Origin: Allopontixanthobacter sediminis | Lineage (GTDB): Bacteria > Pseudomonadota > Alphaproteobacteria > Sphingomonadales > Sphingomonadaceae | Assembly (NCBI RefSeq): GCF_009828115.1 | Contig: NZ_WTYL01000001.1 | Coordinates: forward strand, 1-64,000 | DNA: 64,000 nt | Direction of reading: 5' to 3' | Shown here: positions 23,808-33,140 of the stretch, piece after piece | How positions within the stretch are numbered: position 1 is the first letter of the stretch | Layout: every line of letters starts with the position of its first letter | Program-made: the position numbers and the translations under genes | Notes under the pieces: generated by a model | What the model was told of the DNA's origin: nothing | The model's database searches: none | Seen by the model: only the letters and a program-made list of their open reading frames with translations

Positions 23808-26273
23808 ATGATGAAGATGGTAATGCGCTGCGGTGCGGCGACCCTTGCGATAGCGGTCTGCACTTCCTCTGTTGCGTTCGCGCAGGATGCGGACGAAACC
23901 CAGGTCGGGGCCGAAGGCACGTCCCCGCGCTCCGGCATCGCGGAAATTGTGGTTACGGCCACTCGCCGCGATTCCGATCTCCAGACGACTCCCATCGCCG
24001 TATCGGCCATCGACCAGCAACTGATCCAGCAGGCAAGTGTCGACAATATCGGCGGCCTGGCTGCTTTCGTGCCGAACTTTTCGGCCGAGACCATCACCGG
24101 GTTCAACGCGGCGTCTTTCGCAATGCGCGGCGTCGGTCAGAACAACATCATTGTCTATTTCGAACCGCCGGTCGTGGTGCTGGTGGACGATTTCGTCGTT
24201 CCCAGCGTCCAGACCCAATTGCTCGACACTTTCGATGTGACTCAGGTGGAAGTTCTGCGCGGACCACAGGGCACGCTGTTCGGCAAGAATTCCACTGGCG
24301 GCGCGGTAACCGTGCGCACAAAGCGCCCGGAACTGGACACGATCGGGCTTGAAGGACGCTTCAGCTACGGAAGTTTTGGCAGCGCCGGTGTGAAGGCTGC
24401 GGCCAATATTCCGATCGGCGATATCGCAGCGCTCCGACTTGTCGGAGGATATGAAAAGAGCGACGGCTATTACAAGAACGGCGCCTGTTATGGTCCGGTC
24501 ACCGGTTTCGTCGCCAACAAGTTTCAGGGTGCCGAAGGTTGCCTCAACGGCGAAGACATCGGTGGCAAGGATGTGTGGCAGGCGCGAGCCAAGCTTCTGG
24601 TCGAACCCAGCGATACGATCACCGCCCTGTTCCAGTACGAGTGGCTGCGGGACCGGTCCGGCTCGGTTCCTTCGATCAATGAAAATGAACTTTATACCGG
24701 GACCGCACCGTTCCTGACCGACCTGCTTGGCCTGAAGACTGTCAATCTGAGCGATGACCCGCTCGACAACGCCGGCATCACGCAGCGCAACGATGCGTTC
24801 ATGAGCGAAAAGCAGCGGATCAACGTCGATGGACTTTACGCCAATATCGATTTCAATTTCGACATCGGAACGCTGACCTCCGTTACGGGCTGGCGTAAGC
24901 AGCAATCGCGGTTGCCGAACTCCTACCCCGGTGTGGTGGCAATTGCGGACGACGGCCAGCCACTGTCGATCTTCGATGCCAGCCGCGACGATAACCGCAA
25001 GACGTTCCAGCAAGAACTGCGCTTTGCGAGCGACCTTGGCGGGCCGTTCGATTTCGTCGCCGGTGGGTTTTACCAGAAAGACGATGCTGAGTTCTGCGTG
25101 TCGCAGATACTCGGTTTCCTCGACCTGACCGGCGGACCGCTTCCGTTCGGTAACTGGAACGATACGCCGTATATCCTGTGCAACGCGCAGAAGGCCAAGT
25201 CGAAAGCCATCTTCGCCGAGGGCACCTTCAAGTTCAACGATCGCCTGACCCTGACAGGCGGTGTGCGACAGACATGGGACGACAAGACCTGGCGCGGCCG
25301 CCAGCAGGTTTTCATACCTGAACTGGAGGGAGGCTTCGATCTTGGGATCACGATCGACGAGCCGCTCGACGCGAGTGTTTACGATTATCCGGCCGGTGTT
25401 GTCCGGGTCGATTCGGAATCGAAGGAGCTGACCTACCGCGTGAACCTCGGGTTCGAAGCGACCGACGACATCTACATCTATGCAACCCATGCAACGGGGT
25501 ACAAGGGCGGCGGATTCAATGACCAGATCGGCGGGTTCGCCGCTTTCGGTGCGGATCTCGACGCGTTTGCCGAAGCCGCCCGGCCAACCAATCCGGAAAA
25601 GGCGAAAAGCTATGAAGTCGGGATCAAGAGTGAATTTCTCGACAACCGGATCCGCGCCAACCTGACCGGTTTTTATGTCGAATATTCAAATCTGCAGAAA
25701 CAGCTCAACGTGCCGATCGTGGTCAACGGCAATCCAAACCAGGTCACGATCTTCGTCAATGCGGCAAGTGCTACGGTAAAGGGCTTCGAGGCGGAGCTGA
25801 CGGCCAAGCCGGTCGAGCAATTGACCCTGCGCGGCGTGCTTGGATATCAGGACGGCAAGTACGACGAATATAATGCGCCTGGTGCGGGATACGATCTTGC
25901 AACCGCGCCGCTGGACCGTGCGCCCAAGTGGCAATGGACCACCGATGCGACCTACGCCGCGCCTTTGGGCAATGCCCTGAAGCTCGTCGTTAATGGCAAT
26001 GTTGCATACCAAGGCCGGAACCTGTTTACCCAGTCGATCGATGAACCGGAAGGCAACACCTTCCTCAATGCCCGGACGCTGGTCAACGCTTCAATCACGG
26101 TGTCGGATGCGGATGACCGGTATTATGTCCGGCTGGTGGGCCAGAACCTCACCGACGAACGGTACCGAACGGCATCGCAGAACGTAGCCGGCCTGTGGCT
26201 AAACAGCCAATACGGTGCGCCGCGCTATTTCGGCATCGAACTGGGCGTCAACTTCAGCGACCTGGTCCCATGA
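23808..26273 (+). CDS. TonB-dependent receptor
   Basis: An 821-residue outer-membrane receptor. A signal peptide ends near SSVAFA-QD (about residue 25). A TonB-box-like segment (EIVVTATRRDSDLQTTPIAV) and plug signatures (VEVLRGPQGTLFGKNSTGGAV) follow. The long beta-barrel ends in an aromatic-rich last strand (YFGIELGVNFSDLVP). Sphingomonads use many such receptors for hydrophobic or bulky carbon sources, so this one probably imports the cluster's substrate. The start is set by GGGAGAGA. Downstream genes follow closely: a PQQ dehydrogenase after 13 bases, then acyl-CoA dehydrogenase, ferredoxin and azoreductase. Confidence 0.94.
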   Translation: MMKMVMRCGAATLAIAVCTSSVAFAQDADETQVGAEGTSPRSGIAEIVVTATRRDSDLQTTPIAVSAIDQQLIQQASVDNIGGLAAFVPNFSAETITGFNAASFAMRGVGQNNIIVYFEPPVVVLVDDFVVPSVQTQLLDTFDVTQVEVLRGPQGTLFGKNSTGGAVTVRTKRPELDTIGLEGRFSYGSFGSAGVKAAANIPIGDIAALRLVGGYEKSDGYYKNGACYGPVTGFVANKFQGAEGCLNGEDIGGKDVWQARAKLLVEPSDTITALFQYEWLRDRSGSVPSINENELYTGTAPFLTDLLGLKTVNLSDDPLDNAGITQRNDAFMSEKQRINVDGLYANIDFNFDIGTLTSVTGWRKQQSRLPNSYPGVVAIADDGQPLSIFDASRDDNRKTFQQELRFASDLGGPFDFVAGGFYQKDDAEFCVSQILGFLDLTGGPLPFGNWNDTPYILCNAQKAKSKAIFAEGTFKFNDRLTLTGGVRQTWDDKTWRGRQQVFIPELEGGFDLGITIDEPLDASVYDYPAGVVRVDSESKELTYRVNLGFEATDDIYIYATHATGYKGGGFNDQIGGFAAFGADLDAFAEAARPTNPEKAKSYEVGIKSEFLDNRIRANLTGFYVEYSNLQKQLNVPIVVNGNPNQVTIFVNAASATVKGFEAELTAKPVEQLTLRGVLGYQDGKYDEYNAPGAGYDLATAPLDRAPKWQWTTDATYAAPLGNALKLVVNGNVAYQGRNLFTQSIDEPEGNTFLNARTLVNASITVSDADDRYYVRLVGQNLTDERYRTASQNVAGLWLNSQYGAPRYFGIELGVNFSDLVP

Positions 26274-26286
26274 TGGAGGGTCGGGC

Positions 26287-28182
26287 GTGACAAAAGGGCT
26301 GGGTCTCGCAGGCCTGCTGGGCCTGGCCCTATTGGCTACCGGCTGCCAGGATAATGAACAGGGGGCCGGCGGAAGTTCCGAAAGGATGGCCTCGGTCGAC
26401 GAGTTGCAGACGCGGCAGGGTGAGGGGATCGATCTGGAAACCCATCCCGGGGTCGCCCTGTTCAACGACAACTGTCTCGGCTGCCATTCTGGCACGGTGC
26501 CCAAGGCGCCGGCTGTGCTGTGGCTGGAGATGATGGCGCCCGATGCAATCCTCGCCGCGATGGATGACGGGCTGATGAAGCAGCAGGCCGCGCATCTCAG
26601 CGAGCAGGAACGGGTTCACATCGCCGAATATCTGGCACGCACAAAGCTGGCAGATTACACGCCGCCGCCTCCTCCAAAGCGCTGTACTGGCGATGCCGCG
26701 AAATTTGCCGGTGACGCCCCGGCGAAACTTGGCTGGGGTTTCGACAATAGCCGCTTTGTGCCTGCTGCTATTGGCGGTGTTACCGCTGCCGATGTGCCGA
26801 AACTTAAATTGAAGTGGGCGTTCGAATATCCTCATTCGGTGCGCGCCCGGTCCCAGCCGGCGGTTGGTTGGAACACGGTCTTCGTGGGCAGCCAGGACGG
26901 CACAGTCTACGCGCTGGATGTGGACAGCGGCTGCGCCAAATGGACATTTCGAGCGAGCGCCGAAATCCGCACCGCGATCATTGCCGACCCCGATAACAAG
27001 CGCCTCTATTTTGGCGACGTAATCGGGCGGGTCTATGCGCTCGACGCGCTGACCGGCAAGGAAGTGTGGCGTCGCAAGGTGGACGATCATCCCAACGCCA
27101 CGATCACCGGAACGCCGTCGCTGAATGGCGGCAGCCTGTTCGTGCCGGTGTCGTCGCTCGAAGTGACTTCGGCGGCTGACCCGAAATACAATTGTTGCAC
27201 CTTCCGCGGTTCGGTTGCCGCGCTCGACCCTGCGACGGGTTCGATAAAATGGAAAACATACACCGTTCCGGCAAAGCCCAAGGAACAGGGCAAGACCGGC
27301 GCAGGAGCCAGGATTCTTGGCCCTTCGGGCGCACCGGTGTGGAACAGCCCGACCTATGACGCAAAGCGCGGGCGGCTGTATTTCGGCTCAGGAGAAAACT
27401 ATTCGTCGCCTGCCGATGGCAACAGCGATGCGCTGTTCGCGGTCGACGCCAGGTCGGGCAAACGCCTGTGGCAGTTGCAGTTTACCGAAAACGATGCGTG
27501 GAATGTCGGGTGCATGATGGGCAATGAAAACTGCCCTGAAGAAAACGGACCCGACCTCGATCTCGCGGCCTCCCCACTGCTTGTGCCACTACCGGGCGGC
27601 AAGGACATCATCGTGGTCGGCCAGAAATCCGGCGTTACCTACGGGGTCGACCCGGACAAGGGCACGATCGTTTGGGAACGGCGGCTGGGCCATGGCGGTA
27701 CGCAAGGCGGGGTACATTTCGGAATGTCGCGTGAAGGTACGACCATTTATGTGCCGATCGTTGACATGGACGATACCTATGACGGGCGGGAATATGATCC
27801 CAAGCAAAGCGGTGCAGGTGTCCACGCGATCGACGCAGCCACCGGCAAACTTCTTTGGAGCAACAAGACAAAGGACATTTGCGAAGGTGAGAAATACTGC
27901 GATCCCGGCGCATCGTCGGCATCCACCGCAATTCCGGGAGCGGTCCTGGCCGGGCATCTCGATGGCTGGATGCGCGCCTATGACCGGCGCAGCGGAAAGG
28001 TAATCTGGAATTACAACACCCGCCAGCAGGTCACGACCGTCAGCGGCGCCAAGGCCTCGGGCGGGGCGATGAGCGGTCCGGGGCCCGCAGTCTATGACGG
28101 CCACGTGATTTTCAACAGCGGCTACGGTCTGTATTATCACATGCCGGGGAACGTGCTGCTGGTGTTTGAAAAGACAACCTGA
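26287..28182 (+). CDS. PQQ- and heme c-dependent dehydrogenase, predicted lipoprotein
   Basis: A 631-residue quinohemoprotein-type dehydrogenase. A lipoprotein signal (LGLALLATGC, lipidated Cys20) is followed by a cytochrome c domain with C63-x-x-C66-H67 (CLGCH). The PQQ beta-propeller has repeated 'G.vyAlDa.tG...W' blades, e.g. GTVYALDVDSGCAKW and GRVYALDALTGKEVW. The heme domain is N-terminal, as in polyvinyl-alcohol dehydrogenases, not C-terminal as in most quinohemoprotein alcohol dehydrogenases. It oxidises an alcohol in the periplasm. GTG at 26287 follows TGGAGGG. Its place right behind the receptor suggests it handles the imported compound first. Confidence 0.87.
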   Translation: MTKGLGLAGLLGLALLATGCQDNEQGAGGSSERMASVDELQTRQGEGIDLETHPGVALFNDNCLGCHSGTVPKAPAVLWLEMMAPDAILAAMDDGLMKQQAAHLSEQERVHIAEYLARTKLADYTPPPPPKRCTGDAAKFAGDAPAKLGWGFDNSRFVPAAIGGVTAADVPKLKLKWAFEYPHSVRARSQPAVGWNTVFVGSQDGTVYALDVDSGCAKWTFRASAEIRTAIIADPDNKRLYFGDVIGRVYALDALTGKEVWRRKVDDHPNATITGTPSLNGGSLFVPVSSLEVTSAADPKYNCCTFRGSVAALDPATGSIKWKTYTVPAKPKEQGKTGAGARILGPSGAPVWNSPTYDAKRGRLYFGSGENYSSPADGNSDALFAVDARSGKRLWQLQFTENDAWNVGCMMGNENCPEENGPDLDLAASPLLVPLPGGKDIIVVGQKSGVTYGVDPDKGTIVWERRLGHGGTQGGVHFGMSREGTTIYVPIVDMDDTYDGREYDPKQSGAGVHAIDAATGKLLWSNKTKDICEGEKYCDPGASSASTAIPGAVLAGHLDGWMRAYDRRSGKVIWNYNTRQQVTTVSGAKASGGAMSGPGPAVYDGHVIFNSGYGLYYHMPGNVLLVFEKTT

Positions 28183-28226
28183 CACCAGCGGCTGCACGAC
28201 CATATCAATACAAAATCGGGAAAACG

Positions 28227-29387
28227 ATGAACTTTACCCTGACCGAAGACCAACGCCAGTTGCAGCAATCCGCGCGCGATTTTGCTCAATCCGAACTTCC
28301 TGCGATTGCCGCGCAGCTGGAGCGGGACAACACGCCGGCGCCCGTGGCCCTGATCCGGCAATACGCTGAACTGGGGTTTCTGGGCATCAACGTCCCCGAA
28401 GAACTGGGCGGCCTGGGAATGGGAAATCTCGAGGCGCTCATCGTGCTGGAAGAATTCGCCAAAATATCCTCCGCCGTCGCCTTCCCGATTTTCGAATCCA
28501 GCGTTGGGCCGGTACGGGCTATCGAGTTGTTTGGATCCGACACGCTGAAAGAGCGGATCGTGCCGGCGGTATGCAAGGGCGAGATGGTGGTGGCCGTTGC
28601 GATGTCCGAGCCTGACGCTGGCAGCGCGCTGACCGACCTGAAGACTACAGCCGAAATCCGCGGCGACACGGTGGTGCTGAACGGCACAAAGCGCTGGTGT
28701 TCCGGGGGCGGTCATTCCAGTGCGTATCTCGTCTATTGTCGACTCTCGCCAGAAAAGGGCGCCAAGGGAATTGGCGCAGTCCTCGTGGAACAGGGCGCAG
28801 GGGGCATGAGTTTCGGGCCGAACGAAGAATTGATGGGTTTCCGCGGGATACCCTCAGCCGACATATATTTCGACGAATGCGAAGTGCCGCTCGACAATGT
28901 AGTGGTTCCGGCGGGAGGCTTCCGCAAGCTGATGGAAGCGTTCGATCTCGAACGCTGCGGTAACGCGACAATGTCGATGGCGCAGGCGTCCGGCGCTCTG
29001 GAGGATGTGCTGGCCTACGTCCAGGACCGCAAGCAGTTCGGCAAGCCGATCGTCGATTTCCAGGCGGTACAATTGAAACTGGCAGAAATGCAAATGAGCG
29101 TTGATGCCGCTCGACTATTAATCTGGCGCGCTGCTTCCAATGCCGAAAATGCCCTGCCATCGGTGCAGGATTCCTCCGTCGCGAAATGTTTTGCCAACAA
29201 TATATCGCGCGAGGTTACGGGAAATGCCCTGCAATTGATGGGCGCCTATGGCTACAGCAAGGAATTCCCGATGGAGCGCCGACTTCGCGATGCCTGGGGT
29301 TGGGGGATTGCGGGGGGCGCGATCGACATCCAGAAAACCAACATCGCCAGTGCCATGATCGGGCGGCGGTTCGACCAGCGACGCTGA
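28227..29387 (+). CDS. Acyl-CoA dehydrogenase family protein
   Basis: A 386-residue FAD acyl-CoA dehydrogenase. VAVAMSEPDAGSALTDLKTTA is the flavin/substrate loop. Helical C-terminal marks are YVQDRKQFGKPIVDFQAVQ and LMGAYGYSKEFPMERRLRDA, in which Glu near residue 346 is the expected catalytic base. It desaturates a CoA thioester in the cytosol. It lies 44 bases after the PQQ dehydrogenase and 1 base before the ferredoxin gene. It pairs logically with the MaoC hydratase and SDRs in a beta-oxidation-like sequence. Confidence 0.92.
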   Translation: MNFTLTEDQRQLQQSARDFAQSELPAIAAQLERDNTPAPVALIRQYAELGFLGINVPEELGGLGMGNLEALIVLEEFAKISSAVAFPIFESSVGPVRAIELFGSDTLKERIVPAVCKGEMVVAVAMSEPDAGSALTDLKTTAEIRGDTVVLNGTKRWCSGGGHSSAYLVYCRLSPEKGAKGIGAVLVEQGAGGMSFGPNEELMGFRGIPSADIYFDECEVPLDNVVVPAGGFRKLMEAFDLERCGNATMSMAQASGALEDVLAYVQDRKQFGKPIVDFQAVQLKLAEMQMSVDAARLLIWRAASNAENALPSVQDSSVAKCFANNISREVTGNALQLMGAYGYSKEFPMERRLRDAWGWGIAGGAIDIQKTNIASAMIGRRFDQRR

Positions 29388-29388
29388 A

Positions 29389-29712
29389 ATGGAAGTCGTT
29401 GCCCAGCTTGACGATGTTCCGGAAAATGGCACGTTGAAAGTCGCCGCCGGTGGCGAAAACCTGCTGCTCGTCCGCAGCCCGATGGGCATCTTCGCGATTG
29501 AGAACATGTGCAGCCACGCCTATCAGGAACTGGATGGCGGCAAGGTCCGCAAGGTGTTTATTTTCTGCCCGATGCACGGCGTTCGCTTCGACATGCGCGA
29601 TGGCTGTCCGTCTGGTAAGCTGACCGATAAGTCGATCAAGGTTTGGCACGTGGAAGTCCACGGCAAGGACATTCGCGTCGATTTCAGCCGACGGCTGGAC
29701 AAGGGCGCATGA
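29389..29712 (+). CDS. Rieske [2Fe-2S] ferredoxin
   Basis: A 107-residue stand-alone Rieske ferredoxin. Ligands are C41/H43 (MCSHA) and C60/H63 (FCPMHG), with the GVRFDMRDG strand after them. It is the natural electron carrier for the Rieske oxygenases at 16.9, 22.3 and 35.4 kb, and the only one seen. No dedicated ferredoxin reductase is present unless the adjoining flavoprotein does the job. It begins one base after the acyl-CoA dehydrogenase stop. Confidence 0.9.
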   Translation: MEVVAQLDDVPENGTLKVAAGGENLLLVRSPMGIFAIENMCSHAYQELDGGKVRKVFIFCPMHGVRFDMRDGCPSGKLTDKSIKVWHVEVHGKDIRVDFSRRLDKGA

Positions 29713-30344
29713 CGCGCGCCCGCCTGCTCCATATCGACGCCAGCCCGCGCGCTGAGCGGTCCCGTTCGCGTGCGGTGGCAGACACGTTCCTGGAGGCGAT
29801 GGCGGAGCGAGGCGATGCTCCCCATGTCGAGCGCCTGGATGTGTGGACCGCAAAGCTGCCCAATCTTGGCGGCGGGATGATCGAAGGCCGCTATAACTTG
29901 ATCGCGGGCGAGCCGGTGCCGCCTCAGCTTGCGGCCGCATGGGCCGACGTCCGCCAGCATGTCGACTATTTCCTGTCGTTCGATGCATTCCTTATTACAA
30001 CCCCGATGTGGAATTTCGGACTGCCGTACTCGCTCAAGCATTTCATCGACGTCGTGACCCAGCCAGGAATGGCGTTTTCCAATGACCGGGAAGGCAATGT
30101 CACCGGTCGCGCTGCCGGCAAAAAGGCGATGGTCATTGCAGCCAGTGCGATGCCGATTGTGCCAGGCGGGGAACTTGAGCATTTCGATTTCCAGCTACGC
30201 TATCTCGAAAGTTGGCTGGGTTTCATCGGCGTGACCGACATCCACACCTTGCGCGTTGCCCCGACGTATGGGCCGGACAAAACCGTTTCGAGGGCTATGG
30301 ATTTGGCAAATAAGCGCGCCCGCGCCATGGCCGTGAATTTCTGA
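29709..30344 (+). CDS. azoR: FMN-dependent NADH-azoreductase-type flavoprotein
   Basis: A 211-residue flavodoxin-fold NADH:quinone/azo reductase of the AzoR family: LLHIDASPRAERSRSR at the phosphate loop and TPMWNFGLPYSLKHFIDVVT at the FMN site. The start overlaps the ferredoxin stop (ATGA). Members reduce quinones and azo dyes by two-electron transfer. Here it could reduce a quinone formed from a ring-hydroxylated intermediate, or feed electrons to the ferredoxin; the second would be unusual. It ends 9 bases from the convergent MaoC gene. Confidence 0.87.
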   Translation: MTRARLLHIDASPRAERSRSRAVADTFLEAMAERGDAPHVERLDVWTAKLPNLGGGMIEGRYNLIAGEPVPPQLAAAWADVRQHVDYFLSFDAFLITTPMWNFGLPYSLKHFIDVVTQPGMAFSNDREGNVTGRAAGKKAMVIAASAMPIVPGGELEHFDFQLRYLESWLGFIGVTDIHTLRVAPTYGPDKTVSRAMDLANKRARAMAVNF

Positions 30345-30353
30345 GATTTCGGG

Positions 30354-30812
30354 TCAAACTGTTCGGCGATATACCAGGTTTATGCTGTCGAAACGGACGA
30401 TGATCTCGTTATTCTGGTTGCGCATTTCATAATGGGTGATGGCCGTCCCGCGTTGTTTACCGCTGGAAGAAAGGGTCAGTGAAACAATTTCCGATGTTAC
30501 ATACACTGTGTCTCCGGCACGCAGGGCAGTCACCAGCCGGAAATCGTCGAACCCGATCCCGCATACGAAATCCACATCGCCGTTAATGGTGTGGTCGAGC
30601 TGCCGCCAGATCGCCAGCACATGTACGCCGCTGGCGATCAAGCCACCGAAGTGCGATTCACGCGCCAACTCCGGATCGGCATGAAACCACTGCGGATCGT
30701 ATTGCCGGGCGAATTCCAGCAACTCCGTTTCGGAAACAGTTCTCTTTGCGGACTGACGGCGTTCGCCAACGGTCAGATCGTCGAACTTTCTGAGGTCTCT
30801 GCGCTGGTCCAA
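30354..30812 (-). CDS. MaoC-like (R)-enoyl-CoA hydratase / hot-dog protein
   Basis: A 152-residue hot-dog protein. FARQYDPQWFHADPELARES with HFGGLIASGVH is the hydratase 2 signature, containing Asp and His of the catalytic dyad region. DDFRLVTALRAGDTVYVTSEI follows. It would hydrate an enoyl-CoA. No ATG is available near the start; TTG at 30812 with GAGAGGG five bases upstream is the likely start. It is divergent from the VOC-ligase-SDR operon, with a motif copy between them. Confidence 0.87.
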   Translation of the reverse strand: MDQRRDLRKFDDLTVGERRQSAKRTVSETELLEFARQYDPQWFHADPELARESHFGGLIASGVHVLAIWRQLDHTINGDVDFVCGIGFDDFRLVTALRAGDTVYVTSEIVSLTLSSSGKQRGTAITHYEMRNQNNEIIVRFDSINLVYRRTV

Positions 30813-30857
30813 TTCAGCCCTCTCCGCCGATAACGACAGGCGGCTCGCTATCTAAAT

Positions 30858-30882
30858 AAAAAACAAACATGTTTGACTGTTT
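30858..30882 (+). promoter_or_regulatory. Recurrent operator motif, copy 5 (MaoC / VOC-ligase divergent promoter)
   Basis: Core ACATGTTTGACTGTT at 30867-30881, 12 of 15 positions equal to the copy at 15268, after AAAAACAA. It lies 46 bases before the MaoC start and about 90 before the VOC start. Confidence 0.65.
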
Positions 30883-30972
30883 ACTTGCCATGCAGGCACG
30901 CTAACATCTCCTTCGGACCGAGCAAGGTTAATATCGCCAAGATGTTCGCTAGGCCGGTGTGGGAGAGATGAA

Positions 30973-31494
30973 ATGCAGGCGGATCAGCGAATTCTGCAGA
31001 TGTCCTGGGTCGTGCGCGACCTGGAAGAAGCAGCTTTGCGCTGGCATCGGACTACGGGCATTGGTCCGTTCATCGTCAACCGGCATATTCCCATCACCGG
31101 CGGCGTCCATCGTGGCACGCCGCAAAAGACGGATTTTTCCACCGCCATCGCCCAGGCCGGATCGGTTCAGGTCGAATTGGTCGAGCAGCATGATGACAGC
31201 CCATCCTGTTACCGCGACATGGTCGCCGCGGGGAACGAGGGCATGCATCATGTCGCGGTGATTGCGGAAGATTATGATGCCGCGGTAGCTCGCTATACCG
31301 ACCAAGGACATGAAATCGCTTCGTCAGGCAATTTTGGCGAGGTCCGGTTTTGCTACATCGATACTGCCGCCGCTCTTGGCCACATGATCGAAATCCTGGA
31401 GGACAGCCGGGCCATCTGTGCTTTCTTCGCGATGATCGCGCGCGCGGCCGAGGAATGGGACGGCGATACTGCCACACTGCTGCGTGAACTATAG
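30973..31494 (+). CDS. VOC-family (glyoxalase/dioxygenase fold) protein 1
   Basis: A 173-residue vicinal-oxygen-chelate protein: QMSWVVRDLEEAALRWHRTTGIGPF opens the first module, VQVELVEQHDD supplies a metal-ligand region, and MHHVAVIAEDYDAAVARY starts the second. A lyase, isomerase or dioxygenase role cannot be chosen from sequence. The start follows GGGAGAG. A similar protein is coded at 33932-34465. It opens the operon with the acyl-CoA ligase and SDR 4. Confidence 0.82.
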   Translation: MQADQRILQMSWVVRDLEEAALRWHRTTGIGPFIVNRHIPITGGVHRGTPQKTDFSTAIAQAGSVQVELVEQHDDSPSCYRDMVAAGNEGMHHVAVIAEDYDAAVARYTDQGHEIASSGNFGEVRFCYIDTAAALGHMIEILEDSRAICAFFAMIARAAEEWDGDTATLLREL

Positions 31495-31505
31495 GTATTG
31501 ATGCA

Positions 31506-33140
31506 ATGACCAGTACGATCTTCACGATGGGCGCAATGCTCCGTAACAGCGCAGAGACCAGGGGGCCTGCCGATGCATTGGTGTTTCCGGACCGGCGGCA
31601 GAGTCACGCCGAGTTGAGCGCCGCCGCGCGTCGATGGGCGAAGGCGTTCGTTAAATTAGGGATTAAGCCGGGGGACCATATCGGTATTCTGCTGCCGACC
31701 TGCCCGGAATTCGTTGAAATTATGTTCGGTGCCGCCATGGCCGGAGCGGTCGCTGTGCCGGTGAACGCCAGGTATCAGCCCGGCGAACTGGCCTATCTGG
31801 TCAAGGACGCCGATCTGGTCGCGATGGTGACAACCGGGCGCGTAGCGGATTCGCTCGATTTCGGCGATCGCCTGCTCACCGCACTGCCTTCCCTGGCTGG
31901 CGCGCAGGATTGTTGGGCGCTCGGCCTCGCCGAAGCTCCATCGCTGCGGCAGATCGTCTGTCTGGAAGAAGAGTGTGCCGGCCATCTGGTGAGCCGTTCG
32001 GCTGTGCTGGCGGCGGGTGAGGACATCACCGATGACGTAATTGATCGACTAATCGACGGTGTCGATCCGGCTGCAATCGCACTCATCCTTTACACCTCCG
32101 GCACCACCGCCAATCCCAAAGGGTGCATGATTTCCAATCGTGCAATGGTGGGCAATAGCCGCAATCTCGGCCGGCGATACCAGGTTACGCCTGACGACAA
32201 GGTGTGGTCTCCGCTGCCAATCTATCACATCGCCGGGATCCTGCCGATGACCATGATCCTCGACGCGGGCGGCGCCTATCTGACGGTTCCCTATTTCGAA
32301 GCCGGGGTAGCGCTCGGCATGCTCCAGGATGAAGGCGCGACGGTTGCCTATCCCAGCTTTGTCACGATCATGCAGGACCTGATTTCACACCCCGATTTCG
32401 CGGCGACCGATCTATCCACCATGCGGCTGATGAACAGCAATTTCGCCGTCCAGCCGGCGTGGATCAAGGACGCGATGGTCAAGGCGATGCCGGGCATCAT
32501 CCATGTCGGCACCTACGGCCTGACCGAAGGGGCCGGCACGGTCTGCACCAGCCGGATAAGCGACGATTTTGAAACCCGTACCGGGCGGCTGGGTGTGCCG
32601 CTGGACGATTGGGAAGTCCGCATCGTCGACATGGAAAGCGGGCGCGAATGCGGGTTGGGCGAGAAGGGCGAGATTTGCGCCCGCAGTCCGCACATGCTGT
32701 CCGGCTATTACAATGCACCGGAAAAGACTGCTGAATGTATTCGCGATGGCTGGCTGCACACTGGCGATATCGGTTCATTCGACGCGAACGGACAGATCAT
32801 GTTCCATGGCCGGACCAAGGACATGCTCAAGGTGGGCGGCGAGAATGTCGCTGCGGCCGAGATCGAGGCGGTACTGCAAAGCCACGATGCGGTGAAGTTG
32901 GCCCAAGTGGTGGGCATACCGGATGATCGCTATGTTGAAATCCCGGCGGCGTTCATCGAATTGGCGGAAGGGCACGGAGCCACGGCGGAGGAGTTGATTG
33001 CCCATTGCAGGGGCTCAATCGCCAATTTCAAGGTGCCGCGCCACGTCCGCTTCGTCACCGAGTGGCCGATGTCGACATCCAAGATCCAGAAATTCCGGCT
33101 GCAGAAGGACCTGATCGCAGAACTCGGGATCGGACAATGA
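31506..33140 (+). CDS. Acyl-CoA synthetase (AMP-forming, ANL superfamily)
   Basis: A 544-residue ANL ligase. The P-loop-like motif is LILYTSGTTANPKGCM (about residues 197-212). HVGTYGLTEGAGT, DGWLHTGDIGSFDANGQIMFHGRTKDM and the hinge/C-terminal Lys in TSKIQKFRLQ follow. It activates a carboxylic acid with ATP and CoA in the cytosol. It overlaps SDR 4 by four bases (ATGA) and lies 11 bases after VOC 1. Its family branch is shared by medium-chain and cyclic acid ligases; the substrate is not resolved. Confidence 0.93.
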   Translation: MTSTIFTMGAMLRNSAETRGPADALVFPDRRQSHAELSAAARRWAKAFVKLGIKPGDHIGILLPTCPEFVEIMFGAAMAGAVAVPVNARYQPGELAYLVKDADLVAMVTTGRVADSLDFGDRLLTALPSLAGAQDCWALGLAEAPSLRQIVCLEEECAGHLVSRSAVLAAGEDITDDVIDRLIDGVDPAAIALILYTSGTTANPKGCMISNRAMVGNSRNLGRRYQVTPDDKVWSPLPIYHIAGILPMTMILDAGGAYLTVPYFEAGVALGMLQDEGATVAYPSFVTIMQDLISHPDFAATDLSTMRLMNSNFAVQPAWIKDAMVKAMPGIIHVGTYGLTEGAGTVCTSRISDDFETRTGRLGVPLDDWEVRIVDMESGRECGLGEKGEICARSPHMLSGYYNAPEKTAECIRDGWLHTGDIGSFDANGQIMFHGRTKDMLKVGGENVAAAEIEAVLQSHDAVKLAQVVGIPDDRYVEIPAAFIELAEGHGATAEELIAHCRGSIANFKVPRHVRFVTEWPMSTSKIQKFRLQKDLIAELGIGQ

